Assembly (NCBI RefSeq): GCF_963169125.1
Contig: NC_084802.1
Location: 31,278,107 to 31,342,106 of the forward strand
Source: Humulus lupulus
Taxonomy: Eukaryota; Streptophyta; Magnoliopsida; Rosales; Cannabaceae
DNA length: 64,000 nt
Direction of reading: 5' to 3'
In this document: positions 22,282 through 34,540 of the stretch, one piece after another
Layout of the letters: each line of letters starts with the position of its first letter
How positions within the stretch are numbered: the stretch's first letter is position 1
Notes under the pieces: model-generated
Seen by the model: only the letters and a program-made list of their open reading frames with translations
Databases searched by the model: none
Told to the model about the DNA's origin: nothing
Program-made: the position numbers and the translations under genes

Positions 22282-24428
22282 TCTTCTATATAAAAAATGT
22301 GTAGATAACGAAAATTCTTGGTTTTAACGGTTTTTTTGTTAACTTTAACAGAATATTATAAATATTTAACAGAATATATGATAGAAATTTTATGTGCACA
22401 AGTATACGCAATCGTCTCAAATAATATAGATAGTAAATCCAAATCGTTCCCACGGAGACTATAATCAATTACCAATAATTAATTCTTAATTTCTATTTGA
22501 CTGTTTAAACTATAATGATTTATAAACTAAATTGCAGAATTCAAATTAAACTAAGAAGTAATAAAGAGCAATTCAATAATTAAGAACCTAGGGTATTAAT
22601 TTCATCAACTTTTCCACTCGTTAATTTTACTATTCAGAACAATCAATTCTTCAATTTCTATCATAATAGTGGGTTAACAAAAGCAATCTTAATTCTTTTT
22701 CAAGATAAAAAGATCTCAATCCATATGCAAACTTTCTACATATCTGTGATAAGTTTTAACATATAGCAGACATGAAGCATAAAAATCCTAAACGGTACAC
22801 AAATCATATAGATCCTATCGTCCTATATGTAATCTATGTCTATATGACTATAGAATATTCAATTCTCCCCTCTCGGATCTCAAATCAAAATCATTGAAAA
22901 TGTAAATATTGATCAGGTATTCACAAGCATTAAGAATAAACCATAAAAATATAGGATAAAAGAAGAAGAAATTAATTGACTTCCATAGAAAATTAACAAG
23001 CACCCAAGTGACTACATTAAACCCTAGAACTAAGTGTTTAGTTCCTACCAGACATGACTAACACCCGAAAATAATTATTCAGAAACATAAAATTAAAATA
23101 CTAAAAACTAAAAGAAAACTGAAGAAAAATAGAAAAAAAATGTTAAACGGCTGCTAATCCCGTCATCCAAGAACTTATTTTTTCAAATCACCTAAAAAAA
23201 TCATACTTAAACACTTTTTTTTTTTCAAATTTTAATGAGACGGGTCGCGACTTGCTCATTCCTGAGTTGCGACTCGTGTCCTTTTTCTGTGAATTTCTAT
23301 CTCCTCTAGAAGTTCAGGCGCCCCAGCCTTCTTCACCCAGGTCGCGGCCCGTGTCTGCTAAGGCTTCTTTGAATTGTCTCGGTTTCCTCAAGCGTCGCGA
23401 CTCTATGGTCCAAGTCGCGACCCTTAAATTCACAGCACATTTGGTAGCCTCTGACTTTGTTGAGCCACGACTTGCTTGACCAAGTTGCGGCCCTAATTCC
23501 TCTTATGCCAAATTTTCACTTTTCAGCCCTTTTCTTCACCTCAAATCTACTCAAACTCTCTTGGATGATAAGAACTTATGCCAAATGATCCCTAACATCA
23601 TAAAATTGCCCATTTCTATCCACCAACTCTGCTTGTTTCAATTCCATCATGTGATTCATAGCAAAATCTTAAAACAAAGCAAAACCAAAGTGTAATCTTG
23701 CACAAAACATACAAATAGACCCCAAACCACTATAAAAACACACTCTAAAACGACCCTAAAACGAACTCATCAATATACCTTTAAAAGTTATTAAAATTAT
23801 ATATTTATTAATTATATTAATATAAATTTAAATATTATAAAATATAATTACTATAATAATATTTAATATAAGACTAGATATTTAATTATTATATTAATAT
23901 ATATTCAAATATTATAAAATATCATTATTATAATAATATACAATACATAATCTTAATTTTTATTAATTATATTTATAAAGAAAACATATTTTTTTATGAC
24001 TTAATGTAATTAACTTAATTAACTAAATATATATTAATATTAAATAACAACAAACATTATATATATGTCATGTGTGTACAAATAGTATAACTTATTTGTA
24101 TAATTGTGTAACTACATAAGAAATTAGAATAACATTTATCTTCTATCAGAATAAACAAGTTTCTTCTCCAATTATAAATGTGTGACTTGAATAATATCAT
24201 GAATATTTTATACATTAAATAGTGTAGTATTATGATCTAATAAAATGTTATCGTATATATATTTGAAATGTTTAATTTTTCTTTTAATATGTTTTTGTCA
24301 TTATTTTATATAATATTGTTTATTTATTTAAAAAATTTATACGACAATTATAAAAACTTAATAAATATATTTAATAATTCTTTTAAATAAAATTAAGCAA
24401 ATGTGCATTATACATTGTTTGCACCTAG
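22282..24428 (+). mobile_element. Non-autonomous Helitron 3 with nested solo LTR
   Basis: The 5' end is A|TCTTCTATATAAAAAATGTG followed by TAGATAACGAAAATTC, matching the 5' end of Helitron 2. The 3' end is a GCAAATG...CATTGTTTGC hairpin at about 24397-24422, then ACCTAG at 24423-24428 and host T. Without the LTR at 22379-23772 it is about 750 bp. It carries no Rep/helicase, so it would depend on enzymes encoded elsewhere. Confidence 0.78.
22379..23772 (-). mobile_element. Solo LTR of an unidentified family
   Basis: TSD ATATA at 22374-22378 and 23773-23777, with ends TGATAGAAATT and GAACTCATCA, giving TGATGAGTTCG...CTATCA on the minus strand. Its 1394 bp interrupts Helitron 3 exactly where the Helitron reading resumes. 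It carries about seven GTCGCGAC-type motifs at 23242-23490. The minus orientation is inferred from similarity in layout to other plant LTRs and is not certain. Confidence 0.82.
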
Positions 24429-24698
24429 TATATATAACAAGCGTGAAATTAGTTCTAAAAAAATAAAACCGCATCTTGTTTGTAAATTAATAAAGTCATT
24501 TAGAATTTTCAATTGGAAAAGTTAAAAAAAAGCCAAAACATATTTATATTTAGTATACCATATGTTGTTTAATTAATACTATATTTTTTTTATAATTATG
24601 TTTTAACTCTAATTGTTTTTAATTAAATAAATTAGAGTTATTGAATTTTGTCATAACTAATAATAGTGTTATCAAAACTAGTGAAATTAAAGTATAAT

Positions 24699-24740
24699 TG
24701 TCATGACCAGAGCTCTAGTAAGTGTCAGATGTGTAATAAG
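24699..24740 (-). mobile_element. Terminal stub of a family D LTR
   Basis: TGTCATGACCAGAGCTCTAG and the following bases match the left end of the solo LTR at 59096 (TGTCACGACCCGAGCCCTAG). The rest of this LTR resumes at 39657. The Tat element therefore sits inside it, with a deletion that removed about 180 bp of this LTR and the start of the Tat 5' LTR. Confidence 0.75.
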
Positions 24741-25263
24741 ACAGCCATTTCGTAAACCTTGACTGACGTGATGCTGGTTGCTGACCTCGGAGATTTGATA
24801 AGTCATCTGAAGTAACGCGTTCTATACGTTTAAAGATATTTATTGTTGTAACATCCCAACATTAAAGGGATATTAACAAGTCTGTTATCCGTTTCCTGGT
24901 CTTCAGGGGACGTTTCCTTGTATATAGGAGTTACAACATTTAATATCATTATTTCAATTAATATGCAGATGTATCTTCCCGAAATATGTGGGAATGAACT
25001 CTGACAACTCTCTATAAATAAAGAGGTCATGAACGCTTGTAAATGATGGATCTTTTGATATCTTGAGAGAGAACTCTGGGGAATTCATCTCTGAAGGATT
25101 TCTAGAAAACTCCAAGTCCTAATAAAATAGACTCGTGGACTAGGCAGATTTAACTGCTGAACCACGTAAAACCCTTGTTGTTCCACCATACTATTCATCT
25201 GCACCATAGCTCATATTGTTTAAATTGCTCTACGTTTTAAGTTGGCGAAAAACGGCGTCAACA
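24741..25263 (+). mobile_element. 5' LTR of the Tat element, truncated at its start
   Basis: It matches 39116-39656 of the 3' LTR from AAGACAGCCATTTCGTAAAC onward and ends GGCGTCAACA at 25263. The first about 300 bp of the LTR, starting TGTTACACCC in other copies, is missing, including most of what would be U3. A TATAAATAAAGAGGTC region at about 25013-25028 is a plausible TATA area. Confidence 0.88.
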
Positions 25264-25285
25264 GTTTGGTGCTTTCATTGAGAGC
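25264..25285 (+). promoter_or_regulatory. Putative primer-binding site
   Basis: GTTTGGTGCTTTCATTGAG directly follows the LTR end. The position is right for a tRNA primer site, and Tat-lineage elements often have this TTTGGTGC-type start. The matching tRNA was not determined. Confidence 0.6.
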
Positions 25286-25338
25286 ATTAAGCAATACGAA
25301 TCTGAGTCTAGTCATTCGAAAAGCCTCCCTGATTAGCT

Positions 25339-28300
25339 ATGGCCGCAAATGATCCTAATATTCCTGAAGAAAAAGTCAACTATCCGCGGTGCCCTGGGAA
25401 ACAATCAATGACGAATCCAGAACCAGAGGAGAGAAGTGAGTCCTCCGACTCTCGAGGACCTCCAGCACCACCGGCCCCCAAGGACGACGAGGACATGTAC
25501 TATAATCCTGAGCGATATGTTCCCATTGTGGAACTCGAAAATCATCAGTTGAGAAAACAATTGGTTGAGACCAAGAAGCGTAACGAGGAATTAGCTAGAT
25601 TGGCTACAGAGGTGCAGGCGGCTCAGCCTCAACCTCTGTTTGAGGTCCAGGTCCCACCTTCGCGGGACGTTCATTGTAACGACCCAAATTCACTAATAAG
25701 GCTTAAGGACCTTGATTAGTGTGCCGGGAGGGCATGATGAGAATTATGTGTGATGAATATGATTTTAAGCATGTTATATGATATGTGAATTATATTATGT
25801 GATAATTATGATATGTGAATTGTACTGTGTGGGTGCTGTGATACAAATGTGATGCACGTGCCAAGACGGTCCTAGGAAACTAGATAATGGTAACTGGTGA
25901 TTTGGTAACCTGCGTAACTGTTAGTAACTATAGAGAGTAACAGGTTTTATTGGGAAAGTGGTAGAATTGTAAAGATAGGGAAAGGACAAATAAGCCCTTG
26001 AGGTTTAGTTAGTAATTGATATTAATGGAGGGTTAAAATGGTAATTTGGTAGTAAATAGATGAGTTTGAGCTGAAGGAATAACATTTACGTATAACACTT
26101 TGGGAGTTGGTTTATGTTGAATGTTGGAGACCTAGAAGTAGAACAAAAGAAAGAAGGAAAAGAGAAGCTGAACTCTAGCTCTTGGAAGGAGAATCAAGGG
26201 GGTGATTGAGGTTGTCAACCAAGCTTAGGCCAAGAAAACTCAGAGGTAAGGATTTGGCTATAATATGTTTAAGTTTCAAGTCTGAATTTGTAGAGATGAA
26301 TATGAATTGAAACAAATTGGTGGCTGGTTTTGTATGAACTCAGAATTGGGAAATCAAGGGGGAAGGAGGTTTAGAGCTGGAGGTTGGACTCACCACTCAA
26401 GGTAAGGTTTCTGTGTGATTATTAGGCTTGTTTCTGTTAAGGTATAGGGAGTTTGGAGTGTGGTTTGTGTTTGAGTTCAAGCTGTTCTTAATTTTCTGGT
26501 TTGAGTTGTTAAGTGTGAAATTCAAGAGTGACTTTTAGGATTGAAGGTGTGAGTGAGCTTGGGTATGATGTCTTTGGGTTGTTGTGAGGTTTGTTAGGGG
26601 TTTAGAGTTGGTTTTGGGACTTAGGATAGAGTTTGGGGTGAATTGGTGAGGTTGGAGCTCGGAAAAATGCGAAGGAAAACCCAGAAATCTGGGTCTGCGA
26701 TGGTGTGCCGCGGCACGGCTTTTGCTTGCCGCGGCCTAGGGGTCTCTGGAGGTGGGTGCCGCGGCACAAGGAATGTGGTGCCGCGGCACAAGGCAAATTT
26801 CAGGGAGTGATATTTTGCAATTTTTGACCTTTGCTCCGGGGGTTCGGGGGATGTCTCCGGGATGTTGTTCTAGGGTTTTGGGGGTTCCGAGAGTGTGGAT
26901 TAGGTATCAGGAAGGTAGTCTTGGATTGGTTAATGACAAGGAATATTATATTTGTGTTTGATTAGGACTTTGGAGAAGCTCGGGATAGAGGACTGTGCTT
27001 GTGGCTACGTGATATCGGAAACCAGCGAATTGAAAGGTAAGAAAGCTGCACCTGAGTATGTGGTTAGGTTGGGACTAAGTGTTCCCTATGTTTGTATGCA
27101 TTATTATGTGAATATGAATAATCATGTGGACACGATGGGACTAAGAGCTCCCTATATTTGTTTATCATGTCGTGAGATGGTGTTATTACGCCATGGGACA
27201 TGCGATTACCGGCCTAAGGGTGTCGGAATCATTATTTGCGCACTGGGGCGCGGCTCAGCCACTGGGAGCTGAGGCAGCTTATTTATCACTGAGCTTGGTT
27301 AAGCTGGCCAGAGTCAGTGAGTATTACACTGGGGGCGGCTCTATTGAGCCGAAGACAGTGTGCCAAATAGAGGGTGCGACTAAGGGCGCCAACCCTGAAT
27401 GTTATTTGATGGGTATGACAATCTATTGGTTATGAACGTGAATGTTGTGCGGTGAATATAGTTAATTGATTGTCTGAATGACAACTGTTATTGCTGATTG
27501 GATAAATGTATGAAATGTTGAATTCTCGGTTGAGCATTGTGAAATATTTGTTAAGTGTTGCTGATCTTACTATGTTATCATGCTTTCTTGCTGGGCCTTG
27601 GCTCACGGGTGCTACGTGGTGCAGGTTAAGGCAAGGGCAAGTTGGACCAGGCCTGAGGTGGAGAGCTCCGAGGTGAAATGTACATAGCCAGCCGTTCGAT
27701 CACCACGATCGAGGAGTGTGTCAGGACGGAGATCACCTAACTGCTCATTTTGCCTTAGTATGGCTGTTAATGTATATAAACTTTGTAATTTTTGTAGTAT
27801 GGCTTTTAAACTGTCATTTTTGGGATCCCATGTACATAAACAATGTTTAGCAGTGAAAATGTATCTTTTGAGACCAAAACGCTTTTAACCCTAGTTCCTC
27901 TACTGTTTCAATAACACGTTTTTACGTAAATAACTTGATTAGCAAGTCTGGCACCTTATAAACACACAGTGTAACGGTCTTGGCTATCCAGGGCGTTACA
28001 TTCATGTTCCTCCTCGCAGGCCTTGTGGGCGACCTCGCAAAAATGTCGCCACAAGAAGAACGGAGCAACCTCCACCACCGGCAGAACAGCCTGCTCCCTC
28101 GAGGCCCCGAAGAAACACCCAGGCTAGAGCTCCTGTTAACTCAAATGCTGAGTTACCAGCTGAAACTGGGAATAACTAAGCCCCTGCAGCAGCTCGGACT
28201 CAGAATCTTGGTAACGGGCAGAATGTTCCCGAGCCAGCACAGGCGAACTCGGGACCATCCAGACCCCGAAATGGGTGGCAGCCACCATCACCCATACGAC

Positions 28301-29520
28301 ACCCTCCGTCGCCAATAAGGTATCCCTCACCGCCTCAGAGAAACACACAACCGACTCAAGGTGATAGGGAAAGGCGGGCTGGACGGAAATAAGGGAATGA
28401 AGAAACTGCTAGAGAACGGAGAGGCGCCTAGCCTACGAGAAGCCAAATGTCTCGGTCTCACACTATAGAGATGAGGCAACCTGAAAGGAATCCATCTTGA
28501 AACAATCATGCAATGAGCCTCGCCAGCGAAGACTCAGGGGACACCAGATCAGTCAGTATGTATGATCAAGGACGCAGAAATACTGGGAACCAAAGGAACC
28601 ACCCTGACTTGCGGGAACACCTGAATCAAAATCGGGGTAGTGGTAACCCCTCGAACCCAGACCTGAGAGATTGCCTAAATGGGCGCAAGGATCCCATGCG
28701 AAGGCGCGAGCCTGAAATTGTGATCAACGATAACCAATTTCAGGCGAGACCCCCCGTGAATCCAGTTCAGGAGAGAATTGATCAACTGGAAATAGCATTT
28801 AGGCTCTTACAGAATGAGTGAGGCTGGAATTAGGATGAAGATTTTGATGAGGAGCCCAAACCATTCGCTCCCCACATTTCCAACACTCCGTTTCCTCAGG
28901 GGTTTCAGATTCATCATGTCCCACCTTTTGAAGGGAAATCCGACCCGTACAGTCACTTAAGTACATTTAACACTATTATGAGAGCAAGTAATGTGGGTTA
29001 CGAGCTCAGATGCATGCTATTTCCAGCATAGCTTACAGGGCTAGCAAAAAACTGGTTCGAAAAATATAAGTGGCATTCAATCACTTCTTGGGATCAGTTG
29101 TCAAAGGATTTCAAGAAGCAATTTAGAGCCATGATCGGGATAAGGCCCGAGGAATCGACCCTGAACAACGTCCGAAAACAACCAAATGAAACGCTGAAAA
29201 GCTACCTTACAAGATTCAATTTGGAAGTCGCCTGAGCTCGTGATGTAGACGACAGCGGTCATTTAATGGCCGTCCGAGCTGGGGTAATGCCGGGAAGTCC
29301 CCTCTGGGAAGATATTCAGAGGAAGCCTGTGAGGTCCATAGCCGAGTTTAATCGACGAGCTCAGAGGTTTGTCAATGTAGAAGAGGCGAGGTCAACGCTG
29401 AATATGACCTCTCGGCCCATAACTACAATGACAAACGTAAACTCTGCCTCGACCTCGGCGGACCCATCAGCCTCGAAACCCCCTGCAGAAAACCCTTCCA
29501 AAAGAAAGAAGAATGAATGA
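25339..29520 (+). pseudogene. gag of the Tat element, split by a solo LTR
   Basis: An ATG at 25339 opens a charged N-terminal region with a likely coiled coil (about residues 55-90, rich in Glu/Lys/Leu). It is split after 25674 by the LTR at 25675-28000 and resumes after the TSD copy in the same phase with a proline/arginine-rich stretch. The core gag domain is at about 28880-29420 (PFEGKSDPYSHL at about 28927, then WFEKYKWHSITSWDQL near 29050). Stops occur near 28178, 28819, 29030 and 29233. Gag would form the particle, but this copy cannot. Confidence 0.82.
25675..28000 (+). mobile_element. Solo LTR of the Tekay-like family, nested in Tat gag
   Basis: TSD TTCAT at 25670-25674 and 28001-28005, with ends TGTAACGACCC and GGGCGTTACA (2326 bp). 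Open frames inside it, for example near 26952-27435, are chance frames in LTR sequence. Three perfect GTGCCGCGGCAC palindromes lie at 26705-26716, 26756-26767 and 26778-26789, with a partial one at about 26726-26736. The CTGGGCCTTGGCTCACGGG block is at about 27591-27609. Confidence 0.95.
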
Positions 29521-29851
29521 AGTAACCCCGAGGCGGAAGGGGGAAAGAAGAAGAAAGGGGAAAGTTATTTCTCCGTGTGCAAGGTGTACACTGAGCTCAA
29601 TGAGTCTCGGGAGAATATTTACCTGGCTAATGAAAACTAGGTCCCTTTCAGACGTCCAGACCCCCTTAGAAACCAAAAATCCAAGAGAGACTCCAGTAAA
29701 TACTGTCGATTTCACAGAGATACTGGACACACTACTGATGAGTGAGGCAACTGAAGGATGAGATCGAAGGCCTGATCTCGAGAGGATACTTCGGCAGTAT
29801 GTCAGAAACTAGAACAATAATCAGGCTTCTACCAGCCAAAGGACAGCTGCA

Positions 29852-30730
29852 TTGCCGCCTGCCCAAAACAACAATTCCCGAGCTAGGGAAGACGAGAGAC
29901 CCCCTCTGATTGATGGAGAAGATGTCGTAACCATCTCTGGCGGGCCTCATCTCGCAGGATCAGGCAAGAACACCCAAAAGCGATACGTGAATGAGCTAAA
30001 AACTGGCGACGGGTCCCCTTATGAACCTAAACCCAGAGCTCCGAAATACCAAAGGGTTGAATCTCAACCTATAACCTTTACTGAGGACGATGCGTCCCAT
30101 GTCCAATTTCCTCACAACGACCCACTGGTCATCACTCTTCAGCTCGCGAACAATAGGGTTCACCGAGTTCTTATTGATAATGGGAGCTCAGTGAACATTC
30201 TCTATAAGGCCACCTTAGAAAAGATGGGACTCGCGCTTCGTGACCTAAAGGCCTGTGCAACGACGTTGTACGGTTTTTCAGGAGAAGGGATTGTCTGTAT
30301 GGGGTCCATCGAACTCCCTGTGACCTTGGGAGACTTCCCAGTCTCAGCAACCAAAATGATGGAATTCGTAGTAGTGGACTTGCCATCGGCCTACAACGTG
30401 CTGCTCGGGAGACCCGCCCTAATAGGGCTGAGACATTTGGCCATCAAGTTCCCAACTTCTAGTGGCATCAGGACACTGAAGGGAGACCAGCTAGCTGGGA
30501 GGGAATGCTATAGCATTTCCATTAGAGGAAAGAAGCAGATGAACACTCAAACGCTCGTCATTGTTCAGAATAAGGACCGGAAAGTCGAAATAGACGAAGA
30601 AATTGATCCAAGAATAGAGGATAGAGCTGACCTCGAGCCATTGGAGGAGCTCAAAGAGGTCAGGCTCGAAGAAGCAGACTCCCCGAAAATAGTAAAGGTA
30701 GGGAAAAACCTCCCCAAAGAAACAAAATAG
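29852..30730 (+). pseudogene. Protease region ORF of the Tat element
   Basis: This is a 292-codon open frame. The aspartic protease core lies at about residues 100-190, with active site LIDNGSSVNILY at about 30169-30204 and the second conserved block NVLLGRP at about 30397-30417. The D-N-G form in place of D-S/T-G is seen in Tat elements. The C-terminal third is acidic (Glu/Asp-rich, about residues 235-292) and links to RT. The first codon drawn at 29852 is probably not a true start, since the polyprotein frame would come from upstream gag. The frame itself is intact. Confidence 0.82.
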
Positions 30731-33700
30731 CAATTAATTTTCTTTTTGAAGAAGAACCAGGATGTCTTCGCATGGTTACATTCGAGCATGATAGGGATAA
30801 GTCCAAATGTGGTGAGCCACACATTGAATATCGACAAAAGCTTCCCGCCGAAGTAGCAAAAGCGGAGACTATTGGATGACGATAGGAAGAAGGTCCTTAA
30901 AGAGGAAGTCGACAGGTTAAAAGCAAACCGATTCATCAGGGACGCTTTTTACCCCAATTGGGTAGCCAACCCGGTACTAGTCTTGAAGCCTAACGGGACG
31001 TGGCGGACCTGTATTGATTACTCGGACCTCAATAAGGCCTGTCCTAAGGACTGTTTCCCTTTACCTCGGATCGACCAGCTCGTGGATGCCACGATAGGGC
31101 ATGGACTCATGTCATTCATGGATGCCTATTCTGGATATAACCAGATTTCCATGCACGCCCCTGACCAAGAGCATACGAGTTTTGTGACAGACAAAGGGCT
31201 GTATTGCTATAACGTCATGCCATTTGGGCTCAAGAATGTTGGAGCCACTTACCAGCGACTCGTAAACATGATGTTCTCCGAACATATAGGTAACAACATG
31301 GAAGTTTATGTTGATGATATGTTAGTTAAATCTCAACTTAACAATAACCATGTGGATGACCTCGAAGAATGCTTCGCCGTGTTACAGAGATATAACATGA
31401 AACTCAACCTTCAAAAGTGCTCTTTCAAAGTGTCTTTGGGAAAATTCTTGGGCATCATTGTAAATGCCTGGGGAATGAAAGCTAATCCGTAAAAAATCCA
31501 GGCTTTGATTGATATGCCCTCACCTCAGAAGCATAAGGATGTCCAAAGTTTGACTGGCAGGATGGCGGCGCTAAGTAGATTTATCTCGAAATCTACAGAC
31601 CGTTGTCTTCCATTTTCAACCTTTTGAGGGGAGGCAAGAAATTCGAATGGACGGAGGAATGCGAGTTGGCTTTTCAAGAGCTCAAGAAACACCTCGCAGA
31701 ACCCCCCATCTTGTCAAAACCCATCACGGGAGAAGTTCTATACCTATACCTTGCTACGATCGAGCACGCCATAAGCACGGTACCCGTGCGAGAAGAACAA
31801 AAAGTGCAAAGGCCTGTGTATTATGTCAGTAAAAGGAAACTGGGGGCAGAATCGAGATATCCCTTGATGGAGAAGTTAGCTCTCAGCCTAATCCACTCAT
31901 CTCGAAAGCTCCGACCCTATTTTCAGGCGCACCCCATCCATGTACTGACCGATCAACCACTAAGACAAGTCTTGTCCAAGCCAGAAGCTTCAGGTCGACT
32001 GCTCAAATGGGTCATTGAACTCGGACAATTCGAGATCACTTATCATCCTAGGACGACCATAAGAGGACAGGCCTTGGCAGACTTCATAGTGGAATGCACT
32101 GGTGTGACCAACAAAAAAGTTATAACCCCGGCCCGCGAGCTGTGGAAACTTTATGTTGATGGGTCTTCCAATGAAAATGGATCAGGAGCAGGTGTAATTT
32201 TGATCACCCCAGCAGGAAGCCGATTTCACTCTGCCTTGAGATTTGACTTCGACGCGTCGAATAACGAAGCCGAATACGAGGCCTTATTAGCAGGACTCCG
32301 TATAGCCAAGGAACTCAAAGCCAAAGTGATACATTGCTACAGTGACTCCCAGCTGGTGGTTAATCAAATCTTAGGAGAGTACCGGGCTCGTGGTACGAGA
32401 ATGGCGGCATATTTAGAAATGGCAAAATCAGCACTGGAGCATTTCGAGTTCTATTCGATAGAACAAGTCCCCCGAGAGCAGAACTCGAACGCAGATGCCT
32501 TAGCCAGGCTTGCTACCTCTACCGAGGCTGAGGAACTGAATGTCGTGCCAATTGAACATCTCACGACGCCCAGTATTAACAAGCCCGAGCAGGAAGATGT
32601 TTGCATGATCAATTCTGAGCCAACCTGGATGACTCCAATAGTTGAATACCTTGAGACCGACATTCTCCCAGAAGAACGGACCAAGGCTCGAAAACTGATG
32701 TATCAGATCCCCAGGTATACCATTATAGATGGAAAGTTGTATAGAAGAGGATATTCCATGCCGCTACTCTGAAGTGTGACCCCACCCGAGGCTAAGAAGA
32801 TCCTAGAGGAAATTCATGAAGGATTCTGTGGAGACCATACTGGGAGGCATAGTCTATCCAAGAAGATCATATGCCAGGGATAGTTCTGGCCTACCATCAA
32901 AACAGATTCGTTCGACTACGTCAAGAGGTGTGATAAGTGCCAACGGTTCGCCACAATTCCTTGAGCTCCACCCTCTGAGCTAACTATGATGACCTCCCCC
33001 TGGCCATTTGCGGTATGGGGAATCGACCTCATAGGCTCATTGCCGACTGGCAAAGGCGGAGTGAAATATGCAGTAGTCGTCGTAGACTACTTCACAAAGT
33101 GGACCGATGCCGAGCCTTTGGCGACAATAACCTCGAAGAAAGTCCTTGACTTCATAGTAAAGAACATCATATGCTGATATGGGATGCCGAGGAAGATTGT
33201 GTCCGATAATGGTACTCAATTTGATAGCGATCTATTTACCAACTTTTGCGAAAAAAATGGGATAATAAAGAGCTTCTCATCGATGGCCCATCCCCAGGCG
33301 AATGGCCAGGTCGAAGCTATAAATAAGTCCCTAAAGAGTTCGCTAAAGAAAAAGTTGGAAGAAGCTAAAGGAAGATGGCCCGAAGAATTGCCCCAAGTTC
33401 TATGGGCATATAGGACCATGACCCGTACATCAACAGGACATTCCCCATTTTCTCTAGCGTATGGTTGCGAGGCTATGTTGCCAATCGAGGTCAAAATTCC
33501 CACAATTCAAGCCCTCGCTTATGACCAAACCTCAAACCATTCCCAGCTCGAAGAAACTCTGGACCTGATCGAAGAAAGAAGGAACGAGGCTCAGCTAAAA
33601 AATGATGCATACCAACAGCGAGCTACCCGGTACTTCAACAAAAGGGTTCGAGATAGAAAATTCGGCGCAGGAGATTTGGTGCTGAGGCGTGTATTCTTGG

Positions 33701-33765
33701 CAACACGGGATCCAGCAGCTGGCGTGCTCGGGCCAAATTGGGAAGAAACTATGAAAAACATATAA
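30731..33765 (+). pseudogene. RT, two RNase H domains and integrase of the Tat element
   Basis: RT lies at about 30872-31492 with the active site YVDDMLVKS at about 31307-31333 and a stop at 31490. RNase H 1 spans about 31640-32080 (VLTDQPLRQVLSKPEASGR near 31943). The archaeal-type RNase H 2 spans about 32140-32520, with LYVDGSSNENGSGAG, ASNNEAEYEALLAG and CYSDSQLVVNQ carrying its D, E, D residues. Integrase shows a Cys pair (CDKC) near 32930, D in GIDLIGSLP near 33025, D in VSDNGTQF near 33205 and E in NGQVEA near 33315. Stops near 32770, 32880, 32963 and 33176 break it. Together these would make and insert the DNA copy; this copy is dead but fairly young. Confidence 0.9.
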
Positions 33766-33965
33766 GTGTTTGGATATAACCAAATGCGCGAGCTAAGATA
33801 GTTTGGATATAACCAAACTATCAAAAACATATAAGTGTTTGGACGTAACCAAATGTGCGAGCTAAGAAATTTTGGACATAACCAAATTATCAAAAGGTAA
33901 AAATGTTTGGAAATAACCAAATATGCAAACTAGATTAAAAATATAAGTGTATGGATTACAAACCA
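33755..33965. repeat. Tandem repeat after pol, about 70-bp unit, about 2.7 copies
   Basis: Units have AAGTGTTTGGATATAACCAA, GCGAGCTAAGA and TTTGGACATAACCAAATTAT. Each contains a small inverted pair (TAGTTTGG...CCAAACTA). A tandem-repeat tract between pol and the 3' LTR is typical of Retand/Tat elements. Confidence 0.8.
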
Positions 33966-34540
33966 AACACGACCTTAATAGGTTTGGAACAAACCAGCTT
34001 AAACTAATCGACAGTAAGTTGGAACATAAACCCACTTTGCATTACGTCGAGATCGAGGCTGGAGTATCTTGCAAAACGATAGTTTTGATCTCATAACCTC
34101 GGGGAGCGACCCGAGGATGAGAAAAAGTGACTAAAAAAGTAAGATATAACTAAACCATTTGCATTACACACCATATAAGTACTTTCAGGTGCATGGTAAA
34201 AGTAATCTCCGACCTTGATAAAATAACGAGATCGGAAATGGATATTTCAAGCAAACTGTGCATGAATGCATTGAACCTCGAGCTTAAATCCAAACTATGT
34301 TTGTATGAATAAACAGGCATATATGACACTTTAATATAAAATGTGCAAAAATATTTCAACCCAAGAAATGTAAAGCAAATGTATTAAAATAAAGTCAAAA
34401 AATGGTATCTCAATTATCATAAAAAGGCAGCTCTTTCACGAACTGTAGAATTGTCTTGGCCCTGGGGGCATAAAAAATAAAAAATCAAACATAAAAAACT
34501 ATTACAAGAAATTCAGAGGGACGTAGCCCCGAGGCAAGAT

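Noticed and set aside
26952..27435. Overlapping open frames of 87-106 codons
   Set aside because: They lie wholly inside the TSD-flanked solo LTR at 25675-28000 and are not kept in the sister LTRs.
29513..29761. Open frames on both strands between Tat gag and protease
   Set aside because: They overlap the frameshifted gag-protease junction of the Tat element and are out-of-frame readings of it.
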